A DNA stretch of 64,000 nucleotides from Adiantum capillus-veneris (Eukaryota > Streptophyta > Polypodiopsida > Polypodiales > Pteridaceae). The notes below the pieces were generated by a model, which saw nothing but the letters and a program-made list of their open reading frames with translations, did no database searches and had not been told where the DNA came from. The stretch lies in the NCBI GenBank assembly GCA_014529385.2, contig CM043962.1, forward strand, positions 44,696,598 through 44,760,597, read 5' to 3'. Below, piece by piece: positions 34,352-46,049 of this stretch (positions are counted from its first letter, which is position 1; every line of letters starts with the position of its first letter). The position numbers and the translations under genes were made by a program.

Positions 34352-37300
34352 TCAGTCCACAAAGGGGAGTAAGCCCAAAGCTTTGCGAAAAGCTTCAAGC
34401 TTCTCACGAGACAATGCCTTTGTGAAAAGATCTGCAAGGTTGTCCTGTGTTGGCACATAAGCCAAGCTGATCTCTCCTGCTGAGAGCCTCTCCCTGACAT
34501 AGTGGTAATGCACCTCAATGTGCTTTGTGCGAGCATGAAAAACTGGGTTCCTCGCAACTGCCAATGCGCTCTGACTGTCAGTGTAGATAGTGTTGGCAGT
34601 GTCCTGTCCAACACCCAAGTCAGCCATAAGGCGTCTGAGCCATACACACTCAACCGTAGCTGTGAAGACTGCCCTGTACTCAGCCTCACAACTCGAAGTG
34701 GCCACAGTAGGTTGCTTCTTGCTCAACCATGATATACATGAATTGCCAAGCATGAAACAAAAACCACTTGTGGACACTCGCGTGTCAAAACAACCAGCCC
34801 AATCTGAGTCCGAAAAAGCATGTAAGTCTGGCGGCAATGATCCCCCCTTGGGATAAAACAAGCCAAGATGTAAAGTGCCACTAAGGTAGCGGAAAATCCT
34901 CTTGACAGCCTGCCAATGCTTAGACCCTGGGCTATGCATAAATCTGCTGACCTGCGAGACTGCAAACTGAACATCTGGCCTCGTGTTGCATACATAAATG
35001 AGGCAGCCAACAGCAGTTTGGTAAAGAGTGACATCAGCAGGATCGCCAGCATCATGTAGACTCAACTTCAAACCTGTTTCCATGGGAGTGGCAATAGGTT
35101 TGCAATCCTCAAGTCCAAACTTACATAGCAATGTCTCTATGTAACTTTTCTGACACAAGGCAATACCACCATCACACTGCTTAAACTGTATACCCAAGTA
35201 ATGATGCAACAGCCCCAAATCTTTCATCTTGAAAGTAGCATTCAAATCAGCCTTAAATTCAGCAATATGTCTCTCATTTGGTCCAGTGATCAGCAAATCA
35301 TCAACATAAAGAACCACAATGAGAAATACATCATCCTCACGCTTTACATACAATGTGCTTTCTGTTGGACTGTTACGAAAGCCTCGTTTAACCAAATGAG
35401 TGTCAGCTTTCTCATACCAAGCACGAGGAGATTGCTTCAACCCATACAAAGCCTTCTTACATTTGCACACTTTGTCCTCTTGTCCTTTTATGACAAAACC
35501 GCGAGGCTGCGTTACATAAACTTCCTCAAATATGTCACCATTCAAGAAAGCAGTAACAATGTCTGATTGATGTACATCCCAACCAAAATGAGCTGCCAAT
35601 GCACATAGAAAACGCACAGTAGTCATACGACAAGTGGGAGCAAAAGTCTCTTCATAATCTATGCCTTTTTGTTGTGCATAACCCTTTGCAACAAGTCGAG
35701 CCTTATGGCGATCGATCTCACCATCCGGCTTGCGTTTCAACTTGTAAACCCACTTTGTACCAATGGCCTTTTTGCCAGGAGGCAAATCACATAAAGTCCA
35801 TGTGTCATTCTCTATAAGTGCATCATATTCTGATTTCATGGCAGCAATCCAATTTTCTGAATTCTGTGCTTCATCAAAAGACAGAGGCTCCTCAACATCA
35901 TGTAAACTAGACACAGCCAAAGCATAACAATCTGATGCATAAGATGCATGGCGAGAGCCTGAACGAGTACGACTAGATAAAGGTGCATCCAATTTACTGT
36001 CACGCAAAGTGTGCACCAGCCATTTTGGCATACCTCTAGCCTGCTCATTTTCAGCCCTTTCCTCATCAAGTACATCATGTACATCTGCATCAGTAATAGG
36101 CTGTTCTAAAACATTTTCAGAAACCCCCATAGGCTGTACATTTGCCTCATTGGAACTTACATTCGTATTTCCACCACTGAAAAGAGGCAACAAAGTGTCA
36201 TAAATGTCCTGTGAGCTTACATTACTGTCTCTAGTACATGACAGCAAGGGTTGAACAGAATCTTCCACAAACACTACATCCCGTGAAACCAAAATACGTT
36301 TTGTTTGCGGATGATACAACCTGTAACCTTTGCTTTCAGCACTATAACCAACAAAAATACATTTGACAGCCTTATCATCCAATTTTCTGCGCTGCACTTG
36401 TGGCACCAAAGCATATGCCAAACAGCCAAAAACACGCATGTGCTCAATAGAAGGTTTTCTATCATGCCATGCTTCATATGGAGTAATAGACTGCAAAGCT
36501 TTCATAGGACACCTGTTAAGTACATAAGTGGCACACATGATGGCCTCAAGCCAAAAAGAATGCGGCAAAGCTTGACTTTTGACCATACATCGTGCCATTT
36601 CCGTTAGTGACCTGTTTTTCCTCTCAGCAACACCATTTTGCTGAGGTGTATAAGGCACTGTACATTGGTGTTTTATCCCACGACTAGCCAGAAATGCATT
36701 AAATTCATGAGACATATACTCCCCCCCTCGATCGGAACGGAGGGTGCCCATAGTACATTTTGAGACATTTTCAGCCATAGCCAAAAATTGTTTGAAGCAC
36801 ATAAAAACTTCGGACTTTGCTTTAAGCGGAAATACCCATGCATGCCTGGAGTAATCATCAATGAAAGTCACGAAGTACAGGTAATTGCCCAAGGACGGAG
36901 TTTGCATGGGCCCACAAACGTCACTATGCACAAGCTGCAACCTGCATGTGGCCCTAACTGAACCATCCTTTGGAAACTTAGAACGCTGCATTTTACCCAG
37001 AATACAGCCTTCACAAACATGTTTGATAGGTGCTTCAAGAGGCGGCAAAGAAGCAACCATATCAGATTTCTGCAAACGCAGCAAACTGGCAAAATTCAGA
37101 TGACCAAAACGTGCATGCCAAAGTTTTGCATCTGAAATAGCCCTTGAATCTGCAACAGCATTTGCAAAATTTTGTCCACACTTGTCATACAAAGTGAGCT
37201 TATACAGCCCACGGCACAAAAGCCCAGATGCAACAATTTCATCACCAAAACTGAGATCATGAACTGTACATCTGTCATCCACAAATTTGACTACAAGTCC

Positions 37301-38638
37301 AAGTCTAGCAAGTGCGGATACAGACAATAGATTCTTCTTGATCCCAGGTACATAAAGTGCATCAACAAGTGTGAAGGAACTGCCATTAGCAGCAGTGAGC
37401 ACAATCTTTCCAACTCCCTGAACTGGATAAGAGGCGTTGTTGGCACAAGTGACTGAATTCCCATGAGGGACAGACTCGAGAGAGGTAAACAATTCACGAT
37501 GTGAGGTAATGTGCTTTGTAGCACCACTGTCGAAATACCACACATGTGAATCTGCAGCAACTGACAAGCATGCATCATGGACAGCAGGATTGTAAGTGCA
37601 CTCTGCGCTAAAAGCCCATTCTGCATCAACATCAGCATCACAATCTCCTTTCACAAAAGACTCAACAATGGCTGCATTTGTAGTGGAACCAGCATTTGCA
37701 GTGGAACCACCCTCTTTCTTCTTAGCCTCTTTGGCCTTCAACTTAGGACACGACTTGATCAAGTGATCATTGGCTTTACAATAATGGCAACGCATCTTCT
37801 TTTTGCCCTTATCACCAGAATTGCCAGACGAAGTGCTGCCAGCAGAAGCATTAGGAACAGAATTTTTGCCACTCGCAGCAGAACCATAAGAAGTGGCTGC
37901 ATTACTGTTACCACCCTTTCTTTGAGAAGCAATAAAAGCCTGTTCAACTGCACGCTGCCTAGTCCTGTTTTTTCTAGAAAGTGACTCTTGCAACAGCAAT
38001 GTGCATAATGCATCAAACTTGACAACTTCAGGATTTCCTTGGGTCATCAGTCTCCAAGTACTAGCAAAAGTCTGGTAGGAATCTGGTAAGGCATCAAGAA
38101 CAGTCTGCACAAGGGAACTGTCCGAAATGACTTCACCTGCAGAAATGAGTTGCTCATTGATATCCTTGACACTAGCAAGGAAAGTGTCCATATCATCTTC
38201 CTCATGCATAATCTTCGACTCTAGCTCTTTACGCAGCAAAGCAATTTTAGCCTCATTGCGGCTTGCATAAAGACCTGCTAGAATATCCCAAGCCTGTTTT
38301 GCAGATTTTGCTGAACGGATGTGAGGAATAATGGTGCGCTTCACAGACAACGCAATCAATGCATGAGCCTGCGCATCCTTAACATCCCAACGAGCTTGTT
38401 CTGCTGTAGGCAAAACAACTCTAACAGCTGCAATCCTTGCAGCAAGACCTGCAACATCCTCAACATCGCCTACATCTTCAGAACCAGGACGTACATCAAT
38501 GCCCTGCACAATGTTCCAGACACCTTTTGACACAAGAACGTGTTGCATCATATAAGCCCACATAGGGTAGTTGTCCCCATCCAACCTGTCCTCAGCAGCA
38601 AACATCTTGAACACATCTGTGTTGTTGTTGTCAGCCAT
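34352..38638 (-). CDS. gag-pol: Copia Gag-Pol polyprotein, intact
   Basis: The frame is open for about 1,428 codons from MADNNNTDVFKMFAAEDRLD; an in-frame ATG 20 codons upstream (38696-38698) also exists, but this start matches copia gag N-termini. Order, in residues counted from the upstream ATG: gag to about 300; zinc knuckle CHYCKANDHLIKSC at 304-317; protease WYFDSGATKHIT near 387; integrase zinc finger (HARFGH... CEGCILGK) near 528-568; integrase core with HSDVCGP near 591, SDRGGEY near 655 and QQNGVAERKN near 686; RT with LVAKGYAQQKGIDYEETFAP and the YVDDLLITG active site; RNase H with FSDSDWAGC, SSCEAEYRA and YTDSQSALAVA. Integrase before RT defines Ty1/copia. All catalytic motifs look intact. 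It makes the particle, copies the RNA and inserts the DNA. Confidence 0.97.
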   Translation of the reverse strand: MADNNNTDVFKMFAAEDRLDGDNYPMWAYMMQHVLVSKGVWNIVQGIDVRPGSEDVGDVEDVAGLAARIAAVRVVLPTAEQARWDVKDAQAHALIALSVKRTIIPHIRSAKSAKQAWDILAGLYASRNEAKIALLRKELESKIMHEEDDMDTFLASVKDINEQLISAGEVISDSSLVQTVLDALPDSYQTFASTWRLMTQGNPEVVKFDALCTLLLQESLSRKNRTRQRAVEQAFIASQRKGGNSNAATSYGSAASGKNSVPNASAGSTSSGNSGDKGKKKMRCHYCKANDHLIKSCPKLKAKEAKKKEGGSTANAGSTTNAAIVESFVKGDCDADVDAEWAFSAECTYNPAVHDACLSVAADSHVWYFDSGATKHITSHRELFTSLESVPHGNSVTCANNASYPVQGVGKIVLTAANGSSFTLVDALYVPGIKKNLLSVSALARLGLVVKFVDDRCTVHDLSFGDEIVASGLLCRGLYKLTLYDKCGQNFANAVADSRAISDAKLWHARFGHLNFASLLRLQKSDMVASLPPLEAPIKHVCEGCILGKMQRSKFPKDGSVRATCRLQLVHSDVCGPMQTPSLGNYLYFVTFIDDYSRHAWVFPLKAKSEVFMCFKQFLAMAENVSKCTMGTLRSDRGGEYMSHEFNAFLASRGIKHQCTVPYTPQQNGVAERKNRSLTEMARCMVKSQALPHSFWLEAIMCATYVLNRCPMKALQSITPYEAWHDRKPSIEHMRVFGCLAYALVPQVQRRKLDDKAVKCIFVGYSAESKGYRLYHPQTKRILVSRDVVFVEDSVQPLLSCTRDSNVSSQDIYDTLLPLFSGGNTNVSSNEANVQPMGVSENVLEQPITDADVHDVLDEERAENEQARGMPKWLVHTLRDSKLDAPLSSRTRSGSRHASYASDCYALAVSSLHDVEEPLSFDEAQNSENWIAAMKSEYDALIENDTWTLCDLPPGKKAIGTKWVYKLKRKPDGEIDRHKARLVAKGYAQQKGIDYEETFAPTCRMTTVRFLCALAAHFGWDVHQSDIVTAFLNGDIFEEVYVTQPRGFVIKGQEDKVCKCKKALYGLKQSPRAWYEKADTHLVKRGFRNSPTESTLYVKREDDVFLIVVLYVDDLLITGPNERHIAEFKADLNATFKMKDLGLLHHYLGIQFKQCDGGIALCQKSYIETLLCKFGLEDCKPIATPMETGLKLSLHDAGDPADVTLYQTAVGCLIYVCNTRPDVQFAVSQVSRFMHSPGSKHWQAVKRIFRYLSGTLHLGLFYPKGGSLPPDLHAFSDSDWAGCFDTRVSTSGFCFMLGNSCISWLSKKQPTVATSSCEAEYRAVFTATVECVWLRRLMADLGVGQDTANTIYTDSQSALAVARNPVFHARTKHIEVHYHYVRERLSAGEISLAYVPTQDNLADLFTKALSREKLEAFRKALGLLPFVD

Positions 38639-38983
38639 GGTAAATGCTGCACCTGATGTGAAAACTGCCCGAAAATAGGAGAAATGGAGCGGGAACAACT
38701 TGTGCTATATAGCACAAACCGTAGAAGACTATAAGGCACCTGTTATGCAGAAAACGGCACTGACAGAAAATCTGCACAAAATGACGAAATAACCTGTGCA
38801 GTACTGCCCGTAGTGGAAACGGAGGCCGAAATGAGCCCAAATCAAAATTCTGAGCAGACCAAGCTCTTCAAGCTTTCCCAAAATATTTGTCGACCTGCGA
38901 ACGCTCGCCAAAGCTCACTGAAATCGGAGAAAGTGAGCAGGCGTGTGCTGGAGCAGCTGGCGACTAAGCCCGGGAGGACGTGA

Positions 38984-38998
38984 CCTGCTCTGATACCA
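38984..38998 (-). other. Primer-binding site of the copia element (initiator tRNA-Met type)
   Basis: On the minus strand TGGTATCAGAGCAGG lies two bases after the 5' LTR. It matches the common plant PBS for initiator tRNA-Met. Confidence 0.95.
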
Positions 38999-39000
38999 AT

Positions 39001-39227
39001 TGTTGGAATTAGGGTTGCAGAGAAACACACACAGCTTGGAGAAGACGAAGGAAGCTCAAGGTACACAATAGAGAGTGTATTCCTTAGTGTGCAATGGAAA
39101 GATGGATAGCCCTAGAGTGATGGGCGTATATACAATGCACGGGGGAAAAAACCTCCTAAAGAGGGAAAAAATGCCCCGGCGGTCCTAGTGTGTTCACACA
39201 CATCACTACCACATGTATATGGTAACA
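39001..39227 (-). mobile_element. 5' LTR of the copia element
   Basis: 227 bp, TG...CA, with TGTATATACG as a likely TATA element on the minus strand near 39126. The right-hand target-site copy GATTG follows at 39228-39232. Confidence 0.96.
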
Positions 39228-39232
39228 GATTG

Positions 39233-41260
39233 TGATCCATGTTTGGAGCCCAAATTGACTTTTTTTGGTACCATCAAAATCAGCATGATTAGGAGGTCCT
39301 ATAGTATCAAACTTTTTTTAAAATGGACCTCTAGATTGCAAGTTAGGTCAATTCTGGCACTTACACAGAGTACTTGGCAGTTCGGGGCTTTTGGTTTGGT
39401 TTTTGATATCCAAATTCACATTTGCAAAGACCACTAGACTCCTTATGATGGGCTCTAGCTATGGTGTAAATATGGTATCAGTTTGTGATAAAGAAACATG
39501 GATCGTGATCCATGTACCTATGTGTCAAATGGTAATCAAACTTAGCACACAGCTTGCCCTTGGTCTCCTGATCCCTACTATATGGTTTTTGTGTGATTTG
39601 GACCACTTTAAGTCAAGCAAAAGTCAATTCACAAATCTGTTTTAGGGTTTTCACCTTGCTATTTTTGGCTCCTTTCACCCATTTTTTGGACTTTTTTGGC
39701 AAAAATTATTTGGGGACTTTTGTTCACAATGGTCTATGCTACATGATGGAAACGTTTCTGTCCAAAAAAATCATGTATGGATCGTGATCCATGTTCCACC
39801 ACTTTTGGACTTGATCTCTGGTGTGCTAATAGCTTATAATGTTTGTAGCTTGCTCCACAAATATTTTTGAATTTGGATCAGTTTTGCCCAACCAAAATTG
39901 ACTTTTACAGTCTGCTGTGACAGTTTTGAGAATGTTCTATTTTTGGCTCTTTTGCCCACTTTTCACAACTTTTTTACATTTGGTTCTTTTGGCAAAAGTG
40001 TTTGTGTATGTCTTAGTTACCTACTGCTCAAATCTCAGCCAAAAAAAAATTCAAATTTTCTCGTGAGGTACATGGATCGCGATCCATGTTTGGAAGCCAA
40101 TTGACTTTTCTTGGTACCATTTCAACATGTTTATTAGATGCTATGGTATCAAAAATTTTGGATTTGGAAAAGTTTTTATAATAGAAAGTTTTTCTATTTG
40201 GATTTGGACCAGTTTTTATAATTCAAAAGCAAATTTTTCTATTTGGATTTGGACCAGTTTTTATATTTCAAAAGCAAGTTTTTCTGTTTGTCCTACAGTT
40301 TTTGACTAGTTTCTGTATCTCGCTATTTTGACTAACTTTTTGCAGTTTTTTGCTATGTCCCTTTTGGCAAAGTTGTTCCACTAGTTATCAAGGATGTACT
40401 TGTCAAATATCAACCCCAAATGTCAAAAAGGTACATGGATCGCGATCCATGTTTGACAACATTTTTTCATGAATTTTATTTTGTTGGTTCTCTATGCCCC
40501 GTAGAAGCCAAATCTCATCCCTTTTTGAATTTGGATCCCAAAAAGTTGAAAAATCTCAACTTTTGTGTCTGAAATGCCTGTTTTGTTGTTTTTTCCTTGG
40601 CAGTCAATTCTGATATGATTTTTGAGTTTTTCTTTCAAGAAAACTTGACCAGAGCAATTTTCCAATGATGTACACAACTGGTCACTTTTCACCAAAAATG
40701 ATCTCTGGGGTACATGGGTCGCGATCCATGTTCCTCCACAGAATCTGGCCAAACTTCTCAGATTGCTTTTAGATAGTCCGCTAATGCATTTGATCAACAA
40801 TTTTTTTGAATTTGGATCACTTTTGAGCTCTCTACCATCAAATTTTCAGAATTTTAGAGTTATGGTTATTTTCACCAAAATATGGTTTTCACCCTTTTTT
40901 CCCTCGATCTTTAAGCCGAAATTTGATGGTGGTAGTTTCTACTTACCCTACTCCTAAGTACTGAAATGAAACATGAAACAAAAACAAACTGAACGGTACA
41001 AAATAAAGTCGAAACAAAAAACGGTATAGCACTCTCAAAGCATAGACAAAATCTAATAATGAAATGCTTTTGGCTATCTCACTCACAACCCTCTTTACTT
41101 CTTAAGAATAGATCTAGCAAGTCCTCAACTTTTAGACTCTATCAAGTACTAAACCATGTGTCTAGCTGCTTCACTGCTAATATGTAATAGAATGGAGAGA
41201 CAAATCTCTCAAAGAGAACGCTCTAAATACGCACTAGGTCACTCACTATCTAAGGATCAT
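39233..41260 (-). mobile_element. Leader of the family-C element, part 2
   Basis: T-rich leader between the copia insert and the PBS, with palindromes as listed for copy set 3. It is clearly similar in style, and in places in sequence, to 1-1780 (for example the blocks around 1380-1440 and 40860-40920 just inside the PBS). No gene. Confidence 0.75.
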
Positions 41261-41279
41261 ATCTCCGACAGTGGCGCCA
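41261..41279 (-). other. Primer-binding site of the family-C element
   Basis: On the minus strand TGGCGCCACTGTCGGAGAT begins one base after the LTR end. It is a near relative of the site at 1783-1799. Confidence 0.75.
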
Positions 41280-41280
41280 A

Positions 41281-42383
41281 TGTTAGCAGGTCGTCGTGAC
41301 GGACGTCTGCAGCAAAGCTTTTCGGTACTAACATAATGTCAATACTCAGGGAAGTGACTCGGATGGGGCACAAAGACTTCTTGAGATCATCAATATCAAG
41401 AAGTGTACCTTAACAAGAAAACACAACAACTCTACTGAGCACACCAACACTCAATGATTAGGGCAATCTACCTATGCCCTTTCTCATAGCTCTAGGTCAT
41501 CACGCCATTTCGGCACTCGAACGGACTCGAAATGCAACAAAACTTGAGGAGGAGGTCTAGGACACCTACGAGCACTATCCTACCAAGTTTGGTAGCAATT
41601 TGACAAGGTACCAAAATCAATATCCATCATGAAAAAAGTCATGAAAACTGCAACATATCAGTCTAGAAAGGTCGCCCTATGGTTTAGGAACACTCTCCTA
41701 TGGTCAAAATGATTAAAAAACAATGATTTAAGCACTCAAATTTGCAATTAAGGATCACTAACACATAGTCGCGAACCACAGCAAAACTGGCAATGCTTAC
41801 ACTAGAATGAAAGAGCAAAGAAAGAGGAACACAATGCAAGTTTCGGAATTGAAAATTGATTATCCATTCATTAACTGCGATGATTACAAGTTGGAGTAGC
41901 TCGTAGCTTGAGCGTACGTTTTCAGAGCTCCCTTCTTCTTCTAAAAATAAGCCTCCTTTCACATTAAGGTTATTGAACTTTATACCTAGGGCATTCTAAA
42001 TTGCTAGTGGCCGGCTCACGTGTACCTTTACAATTGTCATGAAAGAATTACAACTCAAGGAATTGATTGCTACTTTGGAATTAGGATTTACACGCAGTAT
42101 CACTACACTAGCTTGGTTAATAGAGTACAAATGTGGTGTTCGGCTATGTGTTTGACCAGGTGGATGCCCGTTTGATCTATCCCTTGGCTGCCCATTTCCA
42201 CCCGGCCTGCACGAACTGCCCCTGCCTGCCTGAATTTTTGCACCAAAGCCCAAAGCTGCCCGTGCCTACCTAAACCTGCCCCGACTACCCGTGCCTGTAC
42301 GGAGCTTCCTGACCTGACCGCCTTGCTCAATTTCCTAAAGAGGGTGCTCCCACGGTAGCCCATATTTGGCCTTGCACACAACA
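41281..42383 (-). mobile_element. 5' LTR of the family-C element (outer end uncertain)
   Basis: The PBS-proximal end (TGTTAGCAGGTC on plus) is shared with the LTRs at 1801 and 19828, as are the following ~100 bases; further out similarity fades. The outer end is placed at ACACAACA (42383) because it gives a TG start on the minus strand, but no partner LTR confirms it. No gene inside. Confidence 0.6.
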
Positions 42384-42721
42384 AAAAGGCACCCTTTGCT
42401 TAAGTAGAGACAAGGGTCCCATCCCAAGAATACCAAACAAGCTTTGAGCACTACATGGTTAAAAGCATTCTTCAAGGACATAGATCCATCACATTTCACT
42501 CAAAATTTGTAAAGGGCTTTATAGAAACCACCAAATTACTTTGGTAAGAGAAGAAGAAGAAAAAGGGAAAGTCAACACTGTATATTATGAGGATGTATTG
42601 TAATGGGTTCTAGAAACTATCCCAAACCCAAAGTTTGGAGGTAAGACATACCCACTCTTGCACTAGATTCCACCTTATGATCCATATGCAGTTACGCTAA
42701 GTAACCATTTAGCTTTGGTTA

Positions 42722-42726
42722 GAATC
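42722..42726. other. Target-site duplication of element D, left copy (GAATC)
   Basis: GAATC lies immediately before the LTR start TGTAAGG. The same five bases follow the 3' LTR at 61466-61470. Confidence 0.85.
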
Positions 42727-44301
42727 TGTAAGGTCTCTGACCCCGATCAAAAAGAGCACCGTGTACCATGTAATGATCATAATAGAAAAAGTTACTATTT
42801 TTAGCAGTTTTCCGAATTCTGTTAGTGCCATGATGTTTAGAATGTTATAAAGCTTCGAAATGTTAATTAAAATAGTTTTTGTGAAAATTTTCCAAATATA
42901 GCAAGTTTTTGGTCACCCAACCCGTCTAGTTTTGACCGTCTCGAAAATCTGCACCCGAATCCCAAATTTGAAAAAAATGCATTTTCGGACCTCGGGGAGG
43001 CTGCTAAATATGGCAGGTACTCGGGCCAGTACGTCTTAGTTAGAGCTCCGTATAGCAAGTTACAACATCAAAATCCGACTCGTATGGCCCGTTTTAGCCT
43101 AAAATCCATTTTTCCAAAAATTGTTCGGGGAGGCACCGGGGGCCCGAGGCTGTGTGGGAACAGGTTCCAGTCCACTCCAGCCCAGCTTTAGCAGCAAGGG
43201 GGCGCCCTCTTGCCTTGTAGGAGTCTTGGGAGAGTTTCTAATCTTGCTACTAAGTGTGAGAGTCAGTTAACCAAGCCAACTGGACACTTGGTGGGTAGGC
43301 AACTGGACTTGCCATGCTTAACTAGAGAGGCTCCCAGATGCAAATAGCAACGCAGATCGATTTTCAGCTTGAGGAGGCCTATTTAAAGGTGTGCTCACAC
43401 ACACATACACACACATGCTCACACACACACCCAGTACACACACACACACACACACACACCTACACACACCTTGGGGAGGTGCTGCCGGTACACACACAGT
43501 TTTTGAAGGAGAAGCAAGGAGGGAGGTGCTGCCGAGATTCTCATCTTAAGGATTTATTGGATCAAAAAAATCAGAGGATTTTCAGCCCCTAATCACGGTA
43601 ATCATGGTTTAATTACTGCTCTTCTTAATTCTCATCTTTATTCTCTAAATTCCTTAGCTACTATGCTTAATCCTGGCTATAATTCCCTATAGCTGCTCTC
43701 TAAATCTCCATAGTTATACTCCATTACATAATCATCATTCAATTAGCTAAATTATGCATCCATTCATCATCCTTAACCAAGGATTAATGCATGATTAGGA
43801 AAGATTCTCTCTCTAGGCAGCATAGTTAATAAATTGTCAGCCAGTAATAGTGTAGATTTGATGAAATTCATTCTTTTACCACTCAATAGTGTTGTAATTA
43901 AATTAGACTGAATCTTCTCTCACATTAAAATGTGATTAAGGCTGAAAATTAATCCGTCATTAGGCCATTAAGAAGAGAATTTTATGTCACACATGCTTGC
44001 GGAAATTCTGCATCTTCATATTGCTCTAGGAAAATGAATGAGCTTGCTTACTTCATCTCTTTCGTGAATCAATTAGTAAAATTCTGAATTTATTAATCAT
44101 CTAAGCCAAGTAATTAACCTTAGATCCATTTCCCATAGGGTAAGTAAGGAATTACCCATAAAATTGCAAGGTCTCGAAGGAAAAATCTAATCTCTTGCTT
44201 AAGGAGGATTCTTTAATAATTCTAATCTACCATTTGGTTGTTATGATGCTCTTGGACTTTAGTTCTTTTCTTCAAGTTTATCATTTAAAGTAGTGAGTAA
44301 A

Positions 44302-44472
44302 ATGGCCCCGGTTGAGAGAACTCGCTTCGGTGGTGTCCACGACCACAAGGCGGGAACGAGCAATACAAATGGAAAAGGAAAAGCTCCCATGGTCGAACAA
44401 GCACTGGCCATCTCACAAGCCAATGACGAAGAAATGGAAGAGGTAGATCATAGTTTTATTCAAGTTGTTTAA
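44302..44472 (+). CDS. 56-codon ORF inside the 5' LTR, possible first gag exon
   Basis: The frame reads MAPVERTRFGGVHDHKAGTS, then NTNGKGKAPMVEQALAISQA, and ends at TAA. The same frame is open in the other LTR (60244-60414), with a few residue changes (E/K, K/E, L/S, Q/R) and no stop. The sequence resembles the basic N-terminus of chromovirus-type gag proteins. GAG-GTAGAT near its end could be a splice donor leading to the gag body at about 46050. Coding is plausible but unproven. Confidence 0.4.
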   Translation: MAPVERTRFGGVHDHKAGTSNTNGKGKAPMVEQALAISQANDEEMEEVDHSFIQVV

Positions 44473-44734
44473 TTTAACATTGCATACGTTTAGCTAGGAA
44501 TGAACATATCCCCAAAGATGTTGGAGAAATCCGACGAAAACCTCGGCAATTGAATTCATTTACATATTAAAGTCTAAAGTATGAAAGAAATTATTGACGG
44601 ATATACTGTTTGCAATAGGAAAGAATGTCTGCTAATATTTAGCTCGGCATGTTCATTCTATTTCCAATGTTGAATTAGTAATGAACCCCCTCCTGATCAC
44701 AAGGGGGCAGAGTTCCTGGTTAAGCGCTCTTGAA

Positions 44735-44830
44735 TCCACGACTGCTGGTTAAGCGGTCGATACCCACGACTGCTAGTTAAGCAATGGGAACCCACGTTTG
44801 CTGGTTAAGCGGTGGGAATGTCCATGTCGT
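44735..44830 (+). repeat. ~33-bp tandem repeat in the LTR
   Basis: Three imperfect units of CC(C)ACG(A/T)(C/T)TGCT(G/A)GTTAAGC(G/A)(G/A)T. The same array is at about 60675-60770 in the 3' LTR. Confidence 0.75.
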
Positions 44831-45523
44831 GCTTTCTATGCGGTGGACATACCTAGTTGTATGGGCAGCTAGGAGACAACGGGAGGAGTAAACTCTTGCT
44901 GGAGGGGGGATGTTGTACCTCCAGAACATTGGAATTTTAATGAATAAGTTTGAGTAGAATTTTTACTACAATATTGTCTTGGTGTTGTTTGAAATACTGG
45001 TTGAAGGGCTGTGTTAACGAACAATGTGCTTCAGAATTAAAACAAGGAATGTTTATGTTGAACAATCTTTGTGGTAGTAATTAGGTCACACAAGGAAGTG
45101 TGAGTGTGGGGGTGGAAAGTGGGGGCTTGGCTCAGGTTGCCAATGCCTACGAGATGGGTGGTCCCGATTGGTCGGGAACTCTCTGTCCCGATTGTTCTTA
45201 CTTCGATATTAGTAATACTCATTGCCCCTAGAGTGGTGAAATCTCGAGAGTACGTGCCTCTGAAACATGGGAAAAAAATTCACTCGGGGTTTCTCTCCTC
45301 TTGGAAGGTGAGTCTTAGGATCGCTAGATAGCTTAAGTACGCTTCCCTTGCGAGGTGGAGCTAGATCTCATTGCTAGTAGGCTCGAGCTCGACTCACTTT
45401 GTGATGAGAGATCATCCGCTAGCTGAACCCTGAACCATTTTGTTTGCTTCCGCATAGATCTAGTGGCCACCAGGTTCACCATCAGATCCGTTGTTTGATA
45501 TGGCGGGGTGGGGACCTCACACC

Positions 45524-45541
45524 TGGTATCAAAGCTATAGG
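45524..45541 (+). other. Primer-binding site of element D
   Basis: TGGTATCAAAGCTATAGG is two bases after the LTR. It resembles the initiator tRNA-Met site, with one change (AGAGC to AAAGC). Confidence 0.8.
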
Positions 45542-46049
45542 TTTACGAATTGGGAAAATGATGTTGTTTGAAAACTAAGGGATTGTAGGATAGCTCGTAC
45601 TCAAAGCTTGAGCATGATGTTTCCCAGAATAATGACATTGGATTTGTCTAGTGGATTTTCTCCTGAGTGATGTTAAAGAGTTTTACTCGTTGAGCTTATT
45701 GGGATTCAGTGGGTTCCACATGATGTTTTTTGAGAAGTCGTTGGTGCGACTAGTGCTGCGGGCAGGTAGCCTGTTGATGCACATAAAGTTATAAGTATGG
45801 ATCAAAGCTCTCGAGTAATGTTTTAAACATTATTTATCGAACAATTTTGGATGTATTCAATGGAATTTAAACTAATGGTGGAATGGTTAAATCCTTTGTG
45901 ATAGATGTACAAATTAAGTAGGCTGATTAATCCCAAAAGTTAAATTTCTTCTTAAATATGGAAAAGCTTAGGTTCATTTGAGAAGAGTGCTATAGTAATG
46001 AATTTTATACCATTGGATAGGCACCGCTTACTGCTCTCTACTCGGCAGT

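Larger units (their letters stand above)
34050..39227 (-). mobile_element. Complete Ty1/copia retrotransposon, minus strand
   Basis: Two 227-bp LTRs differ at a single base that I can see (CCTCCCAAAG versus CCTCCTAAAG). They start TGTTACC and end CCAACA on the minus strand. A tRNA-iMet-type PBS, a polypurine tract, one uninterrupted Gag-Pol frame and a 5-bp target-site duplication are all present. The near-identical LTRs and the open frame indicate a recent insertion, potentially still competent. It is nested in the leader of the family-C gypsy element. Confidence 0.97.
34040..40731. repeat. Array of 20-bp palindromes in the family-C leader, copy set 3 (interrupted by copia)
   Basis: Outside the copia insert, copies start at 39496, 39775, 40070, 40433 and 40712; the copy cut by the insert is 34040-34049 joined to 39233-39242. 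Those at 40070 and 40433 are perfect ACATGGATCGCGATCCATGT. Spacings from 39496 on are 279, 295, 363 and 279 bp. Confidence 0.85.
42727..45521 (+). mobile_element. 5' LTR of element D (~2.8 kb)
   Basis: It aligns along its length with 47145-47602 plus 59091-61465. Inside are an AC-rich microsatellite (43395-43465), a TATA-like TATTTAAAGG just before it (43379), a 56-codon ORF (44302) and a short tandem repeat (44735-44830). It ends three bases before the PBS. Confidence 0.9.

Noticed and set aside
34502-38025. Plus- and minus-strand ORFs overlapping the copia polyprotein
   Set aside because: Shadow frames of the single long coding frame on the minus strand.
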